The notes below the pieces were generated by a model. The model was not told the origin of the DNA, made no database searches, and was given only the letters and a program-made list of their open reading frames with translations. A program made the translations under genes and the position numbers. Positions 43,469 through 51,439 of a stretch of 64,000 bases of DNA are shown piece after piece; the first letter of the stretch is position 1; each line of letters opens with the position of its first letter. Source of the DNA: Gammaproteobacteria bacterium UBA5109 (GTDB lineage Bacteria > Pseudomonadota > Gammaproteobacteria > Pseudomonadales > Pseudohongiellaceae); contig DHZH01000007.1 in assembly GCA_002414385.1 (NCBI GenBank), positions 1 to 64,000 of the forward strand, given 5' to 3'.

Positions 43469-45225
43469 TACGACTTCTTACAATTCTTTGCCTGTTTATT
43501 TCAGGCTTCAGCATGGCGCAGGAAGACCCTCTTAGCGCCTATGTTGATCGCACGGAAGTATCGCTGAATGACGTGTTCACCCTGACCCTGCGGGTCAATG
43601 CTGAACTCAGTAATTCACCTCCGGATATTTCGGCACTGGACCAGGATTTTGAGCAGCTTGGTGTATCCCAGACCTCCTCCTTTACCCTGATCAACAATGT
43701 TTCGGAATCCTGGAATGAATACCGTATATCGCTGCGACCGCGCTCCAGTGGCGAGCTGACGATTCCGGCTTTTCGTCTCGGCAGTGAAGTGACTCAGCCC
43801 ATCAGCATAACTGTAAATGAGGCACCACAGAACTCCGCCAACAGAGATGACTTTTTTATTAGCAGTACCCTCAATAAGGATACTGTCTATGTACAGGAGC
43901 AGCTGCTCTATACGGTAAGAATTTATTTCTCCACCCCGTTCGACCGGGGTGCCAATCTGTCCCAGCCTCAGGTTGAGGGTGCCGTGATTCAGCGTCTGGG
44001 CGATGACAGAAGTTATCAGGAAGTACTTAACGGTCTACGCTATAACGTCATCGAACGGCGCTATGCCCTGTTTCCGCAAAGCAGCGGCACACTGCGAATT
44101 GATCCGATTAATTTCAGTGCCACAGTCGGTCAGCGGCGCAGTGGCAGCATCTTTTCCAACCGTATGACCGGTGGTCGGCAGATTGTCCTGTCAAGTGACG
44201 CCCATGACGTCACGGTCATGAGCAAACCGGCAAGCTTTCCGCTAGATGCCACCTGGCTGCCGAGCAGTGAACTGACCCTGCAGGAAAGCTGGAGTCGTGA
44301 CCTGCAGGGAATAGAAGTCGGGGAAGCAATTACCCGCAACCTGACAATTCGCGCAGACGGTATCAGCAGTTCACTGCTCCCTGATGTGGAATTCAACGAA
44401 ACCGATACGCTCAAGTTTTATCCTGATCAGGCGAACCGTGAAGATCTTGCCAATCAGAATGGGGTCACCGGTGTTCGTTCACAGGGCACCGCGATCGTAG
44501 CATCCACCGAGGGTGATTTTATTCTGCCCGCCATCGAAATTCCCTGGTGGAATACTGAAACGGACACCATGGAAATTGCCCGTCTACCGGAATACAGCCT
44601 GAATGTCATCAACACCGGTAGTGCCGTCAACACCACCAATTCCCGGGTTGATAACACAACGGCCAGCGTCAATACTTCCGTGGAGACAGGTTTACAGTCT
44701 GTCGGTAACTCTTCCAATTTGTGGATTTATGCCACCACCGTGTTTGCCCTGGCCTGGCTCTTCAGTTCAGGTATGTGGTACCGGACACGAATGGCCTTGC
44801 AACAGTTCTATCAGGGCTACCGCCCGGTCAAACACAATAGTGCTCAGCCCTCAGCACCTGTGAAAACTGTTGCTGAAAAGCCTTCCGGCAATAAACTGAA
44901 TACCACTTTCCAGGTTCTGCAGTTTGCCTGCAAGGAAAAAAATCTCAGTAATATCAGGCAGGCGCTTTTAAGCTGGGGACGTAGTTATTTTGGGGATGAA
45001 AGAATACTCTCACTGGAGCAACTGAAATCCAGAATCGAAGATAAAGAATTGCAGATCAGGCTGGATGAACTGGAAAACTGTATTTACGGCACTACAGCAG
45101 GTCAACAGGAATTTGATGCGGAAGCCCTGCTAAACCAGGTTAAAACCATGCATAAAAATGGCCCTGCCCATAATCATAAAAAGGCGACAGGAGATTTCTC
45201 ACTGCCGCCCCTTTATAAAAACTAG
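43462..45225 (+). CDS. BatD, oxygen-tolerance protein
   Basis: The 587 residues begin with a signal peptide (RLLTILCLFISGFSMA), followed by a long beta-rich periplasmic part: AYVDRTEVSLNDVFTLTLRV, LDQDFEQLGVSQTSSF and TLNKDTVYVQEQLLYTVRIY, the usual BatD repeats. One membrane helix lies near 415 (LWIYATTVFALAWLFSSGMWY), then a cytoplasmic helical tail. This matches BatD (PF13584 type). It shares seven bases with the end of batB and closes the operon, eight bases from the convergent heat-shock gene. Confidence 0.9.
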   Translation: MVIRLLTILCLFISGFSMAQEDPLSAYVDRTEVSLNDVFTLTLRVNAELSNSPPDISALDQDFEQLGVSQTSSFTLINNVSESWNEYRISLRPRSSGELTIPAFRLGSEVTQPISITVNEAPQNSANRDDFFISSTLNKDTVYVQEQLLYTVRIYFSTPFDRGANLSQPQVEGAVIQRLGDDRSYQEVLNGLRYNVIERRYALFPQSSGTLRIDPINFSATVGQRRSGSIFSNRMTGGRQIVLSSDAHDVTVMSKPASFPLDATWLPSSELTLQESWSRDLQGIEVGEAITRNLTIRADGISSSLLPDVEFNETDTLKFYPDQANREDLANQNGVTGVRSQGTAIVASTEGDFILPAIEIPWWNTETDTMEIARLPEYSLNVINTGSAVNTTNSRVDNTTASVNTSVETGLQSVGNSSNLWIYATTVFALAWLFSSGMWYRTRMALQQFYQGYRPVKHNSAQPSAPVKTVAEKPSGNKLNTTFQVLQFACKEKNLSNIRQALLSWGRSYFGDERILSLEQLKSRIEDKELQIRLDELENCIYGTTAGQQEFDAEALLNQVKTMHKNGPAHNHKKATGDFSLPPLYKN

Positions 45226-45233
45226 GCGCTGAC

Positions 45234-45689
45234 TCAAGCCGATTTAAGAAAGGCTTTTTTCTGCGCTTTTTCGTTAATGGCAATGCGCCTGGGTTTCATT
45301 GCTTCGGGTATTTCCCTCACCAGTTCAATGTGCAGCAAACCGTTCTGCAGACTGGCAGATACAACCTTCACATGCTCCTCAAGCCTGAACTGGCGCTTGA
45401 AATTGCGTGCCGCAATACCCTGGTGCAGGTATTTCCTTTCCTCTTGATCGTCTTTCTTGCTGGCCGAAACAGTCAGGGAATTCTGCTCTGTCTCAACCGT
45501 AATTTCGTCTTCTTCAAAACCGGCAACTGCCATGCTGATTCTGTATTTATCAGGGTCAAGCAGTTCGATATTGTAAGGTGGATAAGCCGGTTGCGAACGC
45601 TCCGTTGCACTCACACTGTCAAGTAATGAGGCCAGATGGTCAAAGCCAATAGCCGAACGGTAAAGTGGTGAAAAATCATAATTATTCAT
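45234..45689 (-). CDS. ibpA: Small heat-shock protein, IbpA type
   Basis: The 151-residue holdase chaperone binds unfolded proteins at inclusion bodies. The N-terminus DFSPLYRSAIGFDHLASLLDS is typical for IbpA/IbpB (in parts: LYRSAIGFDHL). The alpha-crystallin domain runs about 38-130 (YRISMAVAGFEEDEITVE, YLHQGIAARNFKRQFRL, NGLLHIELVREIPEAMKPRRI), with the IxI-like tail RIAI. A sigma32-like promoter and a leader with a ROSE-type hairpin lie upstream, so both transcription and translation probably respond to heat. Confidence 0.94.
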   Translation of the reverse strand: MNNYDFSPLYRSAIGFDHLASLLDSVSATERSQPAYPPYNIELLDPDKYRISMAVAGFEEDEITVETEQNSLTVSASKKDDQEERKYLHQGIAARNFKRQFRLEEHVKVVSASLQNGLLHIELVREIPEAMKPRRIAINEKAQKKAFLKSA

Positions 45690-45780
45690 TTCATATCCTC
45701 TTCATAATAAGCAATATAAATTTAACAGGTCTGTTCCTGGGAACCAGACAACAAAACGAAGCTTCTCAAGCCTTCGTCTG
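45690..45780 (-). promoter_or_regulatory. ROSE-like RNA thermometer in the ibpA leader
   Basis: Close to the start codon, TTGCT (45714-45710) can pair with the Shine-Dalgarno AGGA (45699-45696), extended by ATAT/ATAT, leaving one G bulged. This is the hallmark of ROSE elements (U-U/C-G-C-U opposite AGGA). The upstream part of the leader forms other hairpins: CAGAC/GTCTG enclosing CGAAG/CTTCG, and GTTC/GAAC around CCAG. ROSE elements melt on heat and free the ribosome-binding site. The pairing is seen; melting behaviour is inferred. Confidence 0.65.
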
Positions 45781-45785
45781 ATAAA

Positions 45786-45814
45786 TAGATAGGAGCAAAT
45801 TAAAATTTTTCAAG
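45786..45814 (-). promoter_or_regulatory. Sigma32-like heat-shock promoter of ibpA
   Basis: On the minus strand a perfect CTTGAAA (45814-45808) is followed after 14 bases by CCTATCTA (45793-45786), near the sigma32 consensus CTTGAAA-N(11-16)-CCCCATNT. The spacing and the downstream heat-shock gene make it credible. Confidence 0.65.
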
Positions 45815-45835
45815 GCCCGGGCAGGCAGTTGAAAC

Positions 45836-46222
45836 TTAGCCGAACAGAAGCTGTGTCAGCATCCGCCCCGGCAGGAAGGCAATGCTGCCGGCAACCAGTA
45901 TGCCGCCAACATAAAGACCGATCATACTGTTACGGTGAGCGAGCACATCTCCTCTCCTGATCGCCAGGTAGGACATGGGAACAGATACCAGCACCAGCAG
46001 GCTGAAAAGGTGTAAATAGCCGAAGTGGTTCAATAGTTGCGGACCAATATATGCCGGCATGAACAGGGTAATAATTCCGGTTGTCAGCATAAGCGACATA
46101 TAGAACTTGCCGAGCATTTTATGTCGTGGGGAGCCTTTGCGCTTGATCAAGAGGTAGGTGCCGATCAGAAAGGCCGGCACTATGGTCGACAGATGCAGCC
46201 AGGCAAGATGTTCATATTCCAT
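45836..46222 (-). CDS. DUF2306-type small membrane protein
   Basis: From the ATG at 46222 (AGGA eight bases upstream) the protein has 128 residues and four membrane helices: LAWLHLSTIVPAFLIGTYLL, MLTTGIITLFMPAYIG, LHLFSLLVLVSVPMSYLAI and MIGLYVGGILVAGSIAFLPG. The loops KRKGSPRHKMLGKFYM and AHRNSMIG are typical for DUF2306 proteins, which are annotated as membrane proteins of unknown function. A longer form starting at 46270 would overlap the neighbour and is less likely. It starts four bases after the DUF1653 stop, so the two are one operon. Confidence 0.75.
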   Translation of the reverse strand: MEYEHLAWLHLSTIVPAFLIGTYLLIKRKGSPRHKMLGKFYMSLMLTTGIITLFMPAYIGPQLLNHFGYLHLFSLLVLVSVPMSYLAIRRGDVLAHRNSMIGLYVGGILVAGSIAFLPGRMLTQLLFG

Positions 46223-46226
46223 AGGC

Positions 46227-46496
46227 TTAATCCTGTTGCGCGATATATTCAAAGCGCGGCACTTTTTCAATAGCTTCTATAGCTTTATCCCTGGTGTTAA
46301 CTGACTCCGCTTCACGCTCCACCTGCTCTGTAAACATGGACAAGGGCCTGACCCAGTAACCACCCGAGTCGTAAAGTGGTACATAGAGAACCATAATTTC
46401 CAGTGTTTCAGAATGCCTGGCAAATCCAAGCACGCTGTAATACTTGCCTTTATAGTGTTTATAAAGCCCCAGAGGCGGCAAATTCTGCATATCCAT
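46227..46496 (-). CDS. DUF1653 protein
   Basis: The 89-residue soluble protein shows the DUF1653 pattern: LGLYKHYKGKYYSVLGFARHSETLE (in parts: YKHYKGKYYSVLGFARHSET), VPLYDSGGYWVRPLSMFTE. The domain is widespread in proteobacteria and firmicutes, and its role is unknown. It leads a two-gene unit with the DUF2306 protein and is divergent from the PAP2 gene; the shared gap contains a perfect A+T-rich dyad. Confidence 0.85.
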   Translation of the reverse strand: MDMQNLPPLGLYKHYKGKYYSVLGFARHSETLEIMVLYVPLYDSGGYWVRPLSMFTEQVEREAESVNTRDKAIEAIEKVPRFEYIAQQD

Positions 46497-46546
46497 ATCC
46501 TGTATTTAACCCTCCTTTGTCATGCAACGGCAATCATTTATTCACA

Positions 46547-46575
46547 AAAAATTAATATAAGATTCATTAATTTTT
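46547..46575. promoter_or_regulatory. Perfect A+T-rich inverted repeat in divergent promoter region
   Basis: AAAAATTAAT (46547-46556) and ATTAATTTTT (46566-46575) are exact reverse complements around a 9-base loop, 50 bp from the DUF1653 start and 85 bp from the PAP2 start. It may be an operator or a bidirectional terminator-like stem; chance is possible in such A+T-rich DNA. Confidence 0.35.
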
Positions 46576-46659
46576 AACGGCTTATGCCTAAGCTGCACCT
46601 CATGTTAACAAGCGTATTGCTGTTTACAGTACTGGTTGAATCAAGCAGGCTTAGAAGCA

Positions 46660-47178
46660 ATGCTTAAATATATCCAGGCCTTTGATTTATACACCTTCAA
46701 TTCTGTATTCAATTACAGCAAGCAACCTTCCCTCACAATAAAACCAACTTCCATCGCCAGAATAGTATCGAGATCTGCTGACGGTTGGCTGTATCTGCTG
46801 CTGATTCCAATGATTTTTATTTTCAGGCCTGGCCAGATTGCAAGTTACTTTTACTGGGCTGTACTGGGGTTTAGTCTAGAGCGTTCTATCTATTACGTAC
46901 TGAAGAACACGATTAAGCGTCCCCGTCCCTGTCAGCGTATCTTAGGCGTCAAGGCAATTATCCTGGCTTCCGATGAATTCAGTCTTCCTTCAGGACACAC
47001 CTCGGCGGCATTCTTCTTTTGTACATTTTTATGCCTGGCATTCAGTCTGGCCTTTTTACCGCTCTATCTGTGGGCTTGTGCAGTCGGCCTTTCTCGAGTC
47101 GTACTGGGCGTGCATTACCTGACAGATATATTTATTGGGGCAGCCATTGGTTTCAGTATCGCCCTGCTGATACTTTAA
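46660..47178 (+). CDS. PAP2-family membrane phosphatase
   Basis: About 172 residues from the ATG at 46660 (a TTG at 46636 is possible). All three phosphatase motifs are present: KNTIKRPRP (K-x6-RP), LPSGHTSAA, and SRVVLGVHYLTD (SR-x5-H-x3-D). Five or six membrane helices surround them. Such enzymes remove phosphate from undecaprenyl or other lipid phosphates on the outer face of the inner membrane. It is followed after 11 bp by an MJ1255-type glycosyltransferase, so a lipid substrate linked to glycosylation is plausible, but this is inference. Confidence 0.88.
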   Translation: MLKYIQAFDLYTFNSVFNYSKQPSLTIKPTSIARIVSRSADGWLYLLLIPMIFIFRPGQIASYFYWAVLGFSLERSIYYVLKNTIKRPRPCQRILGVKAIILASDEFSLPSGHTSAAFFFCTFLCLAFSLAFLPLYLWACAVGLSRVVLGVHYLTDIFIGAAIGFSIALLIL

Positions 47179-47189
47179 GGGAAACGCAG

Positions 47190-48266
47190 ATGAAAATACT
47201 TTACGGCGTGCAGGGAACCGGTAACGGCCATATAAGTCGTGCCAGCGCAATGTTTGAAGCCTTTAAGCAGTATCCCGATCTGGAAATTGATTGGCTCTTG
47301 AGCGGGCGCGACAAAGCCAGGGGTTGTGGTGCTATCGAAAATTTTCTCTGGCGTGAAGGACTGACCTTCATTGCCAGCGCCGGTAAAATCAGCACACTGC
47401 AAACCCTGAAAAAAAATAATCTGTGGCAGTTTTATCAGGATGTTCGCAATCTGGATTTGAGTTCATATGACATGGTCATCTCTGATTTTGAACCGGTTAT
47501 TTCCCATGCTGCCCGCAAACAAAATATTCCGCTTACCGGCATCGGTCACCAGTATGCATTCAAATACCCGATCCCCAAATCAGGGGCCAATCCCCTGGTT
47601 AATTTCATCATGAATTCTTATGCCCCGGTAAGCAATCCTGTTGGTTTGCACTGGCATCATTTCAATGCTCCCATTCTGCCCCCCATACTGGATATTGAAT
47701 TACCGGAGCTTATGCCTGCGCCACGTGACTCCAAGGTTATTATCTATCTGCCGTTTGAAAATATACAACAGATACTGGAAATCCTCAGGCCGCTGACTAA
47801 TCATGAATTCTATATCTATCATCCGGACTTCGATTCAGACCTGGATGAAGGCCACCTCCACTGCCGGGCAATTTCCCGTGCCGGATTTAAACAGGATTTG
47901 CTTGATGCCCAACAGGTAATCAGCAACAATGGCTTTGAATTAATCAGTGAATGCCTGCAGATCGGCAAGAATATTTTGAGCAAACCTCTGCAAGGCCAGA
48001 TGGAACAGTTATCCAATGCTAAAGCATTGGAAGTACTGGGCTATGCTGAGGTCATGTATAAGCTGGATAAAGCACATATCAGCGCATGGCTTGAAAAGAC
48101 AAAAAGTCCGGTGCAGGTCACGTATCCGAATGTTGCTGCAAGGCTGGCAGAATGGATCGCAGGAGGCTGTAAGGAAAATACCGAAACCCTGGCCGATGAG
48201 TTATGGCAAAGCCCGCCAGGTACCGCCAGTTTTGCATCTGACAGGGTGCAAAGCAGCGCTTCATAG
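47190..48266 (+). CDS. MJ1255/VC2487-type glycosyltransferase-like protein
   Basis: From the ATG at 47190 (AAGGGA upstream) the protein has 358 residues; an upstream extension overlaps the PAP2 gene and is rejected. The N-terminal MKILYGVQGTGNGHISRASAM and the later SNNGFELISECLQIGKNILSKPLQGQMEQ (in parts: ISECLQIGKNIL, PLQGQMEQ) match the MurG-like GT-B family known from MJ1255 and VC2487. The GTGNGH loop corresponds to the glycine-rich loop of MurG-like enzymes, and the C-terminal E-Q region to the sugar-nucleotide site. Substrate unknown; the PAP2 partner suggests lipid-linked sugar. The end converges on tgpA. Confidence 0.82.
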   Translation: MKILYGVQGTGNGHISRASAMFEAFKQYPDLEIDWLLSGRDKARGCGAIENFLWREGLTFIASAGKISTLQTLKKNNLWQFYQDVRNLDLSSYDMVISDFEPVISHAARKQNIPLTGIGHQYAFKYPIPKSGANPLVNFIMNSYAPVSNPVGLHWHHFNAPILPPILDIELPELMPAPRDSKVIIYLPFENIQQILEILRPLTNHEFYIYHPDFDSDLDEGHLHCRAISRAGFKQDLLDAQQVISNNGFELISECLQIGKNILSKPLQGQMEQLSNAKALEVLGYAEVMYKLDKAHISAWLEKTKSPVQVTYPNVAARLAEWIAGGCKENTETLADELWQSPPGTASFASDRVQSSAS

Positions 48267-48292
48267 ATAGTGTAAGGGAGAAGCAAACCCGT

Positions 48293-50353
48293 CTAATACA
48301 TCATCATATGAAACTGTCTGATCTGGGTCTTTAAATCCCGGATTGCAGCTTTATCCTCATCACTCTCACGACGTCGATACACTAGATCTATATATTTTTC
48401 TGTGATCTCACGAATTTGCTGAGCCCAGGCCGGCTTGATGCGACTGAGGCGTTGATAATAGTGCCAGGGCGTCTCCCCCCTTTTCCGGGACAGCCCCTGC
48501 CGGGAGAGCCCCTCACAAAATCCCAGATAAAGTTCCGTGGCTGGATTAAGGTGATTTCTGCTTGGCTTACGCAGCACCATAAAAATAATTATCGAAAATG
48601 ACAGAAATACAAACACCAGGCTGGAAGTTATGATTTTTTCCCGGGTGACTTCATTAAAGAAGCGGCTAAAGAAGGCAAACTGCATACTCTGGTCATAGTT
48701 CAGTACAAAACGGTTCCAGGTGTAATCAATCATCTCCAGACGATAGCGCAGATCGTTGAGGAACAAACTGTTTCTGAATCTCAGCAGACTCAGGCCGGCA
48801 TTCTGGAGAAAGACTTCATCCTCCTGGAAAGTAAACTGACTGCCCTGCTCGATACGATAAGGGGCAACGGCTGCCGTTGGATCCACACGAATCCAGCCCT
48901 GTCCTTCCAGCCAAACCTCTGACCAGGCATGAGCATCATACTGACGCACAACCAGGGTATTGTCATAGGGGTTGTATTCACCACCCTGATATCCGGTAAC
49001 CACACGCGCAGGAATACCGGCTGCGCGCATGAGAAAGGTAAAAGAGGAGGCATAATGCTCACAAAAGCCTTCCCGTGTTGCAAACAAAAACTCATCTACC
49101 GGGTTCTCTCCCAGCAAGGGAGGACTCAGGGTGTAGAAAAACTCCTGTTGGGTAAAATAATCCAGCACATTACGTACATAGGCTTCATCAGAAAGTGCCT
49201 GTTCTCGCATATCTGCAGCGAACTGCAGGCTTTCCTGATTACTGTTGTCAGGTAAGCGTAGCCAGCGCCGCAAGAGGCGCTGACTGACCCCGGTATCGAC
49301 CCTGTGATTAAGGTGTGAACGCATGTCATAGGAAAAGCGCTGTGAAATATTGCGCACACTGTCTACCTGGAAGTCGCGACGCATCACCATTCTGTCATCG
49401 ACTATCTGCGGAACCTTGAGTGTGTAAATCCAGTTCTCGTCTGTTGGCTCCATGATGACGTTATATTCAAGTATGTCGCCCTGATACTCTATATTGTTAA
49501 ACCAGTCTCTGGTCTCTCTGCGATCTGCACCCAGGTACTGGGGTTCAAAATTAAAGCTCTGTTCCCATTCCCTGCCATCAAAATCATCCAGGGTGATTGC
49601 GCGCCAGTAAAGTTCCGAGGAGGCGGGCTGCTCACCTTCAAAGCTGACACGGAAAGCAAGTTCATCCGAGGCGATCAGGTCCCCGATATCCCCTGGGGAC
49701 ATGCTGTCGCTTAGACCGGTTCGTGCCGAAGCGCTCTGCAAGGGCACTGACCATAACGGCGAAATACGCGGAAACAGAATAAACAGCGCCAGCATCAAGG
49801 GCACGCTCTGCAATAAAATTGCGCTGGATAATTTCAGCGTACGTAGTGGATTCTGGTATTCCTCAGTCTGATTAAGAGACATCAGGGCTGCAGTCACCAA
49901 CAGGACACAGCCGACCATGTATGCGGCAATCAGTATTGACTGAGACCAGATAAATTCGGCAATCAGGGTAAAGTAGCTGAGATAGACAACCAGCAACACA
50001 TCACGCTTACGGTGCATTTCCAGCAGTTTCAGGCAAATTGCCACAATAAGAATGGCGACTGTTGATTCCGTTGCAAAGACGTCACGGCCAAATTGCGCCA
50101 CCATGGCAGTCATGACGATAATCACGATGCCGGCCTTGATCAAAAAACCGGGATAGGACAGGCGTCCCTGATGAATCAGTACCCTGGCAAGTACACAGAC
50201 AGCACAGACCCCGACCAGCCAGACAGGCATACGCGGAACATGCGGTGCAATAATCGCCACCAATGCAACCAGCATCCAGGTCAGGGAAGTTCTTGGCACC
50301 TGGTAGGCTGTTTCAGTATCGATATTGCTTTTGTTTTTCAGTGCAGCAAACAT
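48293..50353 (-). CDS. TgpA-like transglutaminase membrane protein
   Basis: The 686 residues have about five to six N-terminal membrane helices (DUF3488; e.g. VLIHQGRLSYPGFLIKAGIVIIVM), a long periplasmic part, and a transglutaminase-like catalytic core: the Cys in REGFCEHYASSF, the His in DAHAWSEVWLEG and the Asp in VDPTAAV. A last membrane helix (IITSSLVFVFLSFSIIIFMVL) precedes a cytoplasmic tail. TgpA of Pseudomonas aeruginosa has this layout and is needed for viability. It is the third gene of the MoxR-DUF58-TgpA unit. Confidence 0.93.
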   Translation of the reverse strand: MFAALKNKSNIDTETAYQVPRTSLTWMLVALVAIIAPHVPRMPVWLVGVCAVCVLARVLIHQGRLSYPGFLIKAGIVIIVMTAMVAQFGRDVFATESTVAILIVAICLKLLEMHRKRDVLLVVYLSYFTLIAEFIWSQSILIAAYMVGCVLLVTAALMSLNQTEEYQNPLRTLKLSSAILLQSVPLMLALFILFPRISPLWSVPLQSASARTGLSDSMSPGDIGDLIASDELAFRVSFEGEQPASSELYWRAITLDDFDGREWEQSFNFEPQYLGADRRETRDWFNNIEYQGDILEYNVIMEPTDENWIYTLKVPQIVDDRMVMRRDFQVDSVRNISQRFSYDMRSHLNHRVDTGVSQRLLRRWLRLPDNSNQESLQFAADMREQALSDEAYVRNVLDYFTQQEFFYTLSPPLLGENPVDEFLFATREGFCEHYASSFTFLMRAAGIPARVVTGYQGGEYNPYDNTLVVRQYDAHAWSEVWLEGQGWIRVDPTAAVAPYRIEQGSQFTFQEDEVFLQNAGLSLLRFRNSLFLNDLRYRLEMIDYTWNRFVLNYDQSMQFAFFSRFFNEVTREKIITSSLVFVFLSFSIIIFMVLRKPSRNHLNPATELYLGFCEGLSRQGLSRKRGETPWHYYQRLSRIKPAWAQQIREITEKYIDLVYRRRESDEDKAAIRDLKTQIRQFHMMMY

Positions 50354-50366
50354 AATTCAGGGAACC

Positions 50367-51371
50367 CTAATACAGAGCCAGGGCACGCAGTATCTGTTGA
50401 TAATGTTCAGTACCCTTGTTTGGTTCGACAGTGCAGCCCGGAATATCAAGACCATAATCTACGCCTGCCGCATCCAGCTTCAAGACACAGTAGCAAAGTC
50501 GGGACAGTCGGTCTTCATCATTCAGGTCCGGAAACATGCTCCAGCGTAACCAGAGTTTATCATCAACATTGCTGGAATATTGCTTGGTGTACATACCCTG
50601 CCCCCGGGCAAAATTTTTCCAGGCTACATGCTTGAGCGGATCACCGAGCTGATATTCACGTAAATTGTAGAAATCATCGTTGCCGCGGGTAATATTGATC
50701 TTGCCGCTTTCGATATCGGCAGAATGGATCAGGTCCAGATCACATTCAATCGGTTTGGGATAGACCAGGCATTTAATGTCGAGATCAACCAGAGACCAGG
50801 CGCGGCAAATTCCAAACGGAAAAAAGGTTTCAACTCTGAGCCTTCCGGGCTTCAGATAACCACGTCTGGCAGTCGGTACAAAAAGATTTATGCGCTTTTC
50901 CTTTTCCTCGATTAAATCGGCGACCTGCTTTCTGGACTCGGGAAAACTCAATTCAACGGCTTCAAAAATCCGTTTGCCATAGCGATTGAGAATGACTGTA
51001 ATTTCGGCATTCTCACCGGCAAAAACCATGTTATTCGCGACAGCGGATAAATGCAGGCCGGACAGGTTCCGGTAGGTATAAAAAATGGTCAGGATAAACA
51101 TGCCCAGCAGCAGAAATACCAAAGCAAAAGCCAGGCTGCTTTCATAATTGATGGCACCAATAAACATCAGGGTCAGAACAATAAAGAAGCCCAGACCCTG
51201 GCGGTTCGGAATAATAAAAATATTATTGATATCCAGCAGAATATGACGGGACGGAGGAATGCGCCTGGTAACCCAGCGGACAAAACTGCGGCGCCACAGA
51301 ATATAGGGGTTCAGCGTTTTGGCTTCTGCTGAATCCCTGTCTTGTGCTTGTGTCTGGCTGGCTGTTGTCAT
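50367..51371 (-). CDS. DUF58 membrane protein (TgpA operon)
   Basis: From the ATG at 51371 (AAGG five bases upstream; a TTG at 51383 is possible) the protein has 334 residues. It has two N-terminal membrane helices (FFIVLTLMFIGAINY and ALVFLLLGMFILTIFYT) and the DUF58 signature NLREYQLGDPLKHVAWKNFARGQGMYTKQY (in parts: LREYQLGDPLKHVAWKNFAR). It differs from the soluble DUF58 protein at 39075 and belongs to the second MoxR module. It lies between moxR and tgpA with short spacings. Confidence 0.9.
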   Translation of the reverse strand: MTTASQTQAQDRDSAEAKTLNPYILWRRSFVRWVTRRIPPSRHILLDINNIFIIPNRQGLGFFIVLTLMFIGAINYESSLAFALVFLLLGMFILTIFYTYRNLSGLHLSAVANNMVFAGENAEITVILNRYGKRIFEAVELSFPESRKQVADLIEEKEKRINLFVPTARRGYLKPGRLRVETFFPFGICRAWSLVDLDIKCLVYPKPIECDLDLIHSADIESGKINITRGNDDFYNLREYQLGDPLKHVAWKNFARGQGMYTKQYSSNVDDKLWLRWSMFPDLNDEDRLSRLCYCVLKLDAAGVDYGLDIPGCTVEPNKGTEHYQQILRALALY

Positions 51372-51439
51372 TATTGCCTTCAAGTCAGCAAATTACAGGC
51401 CTAAGCATATTTATTTTTGGATATTTCTGGCAAGTGGCT

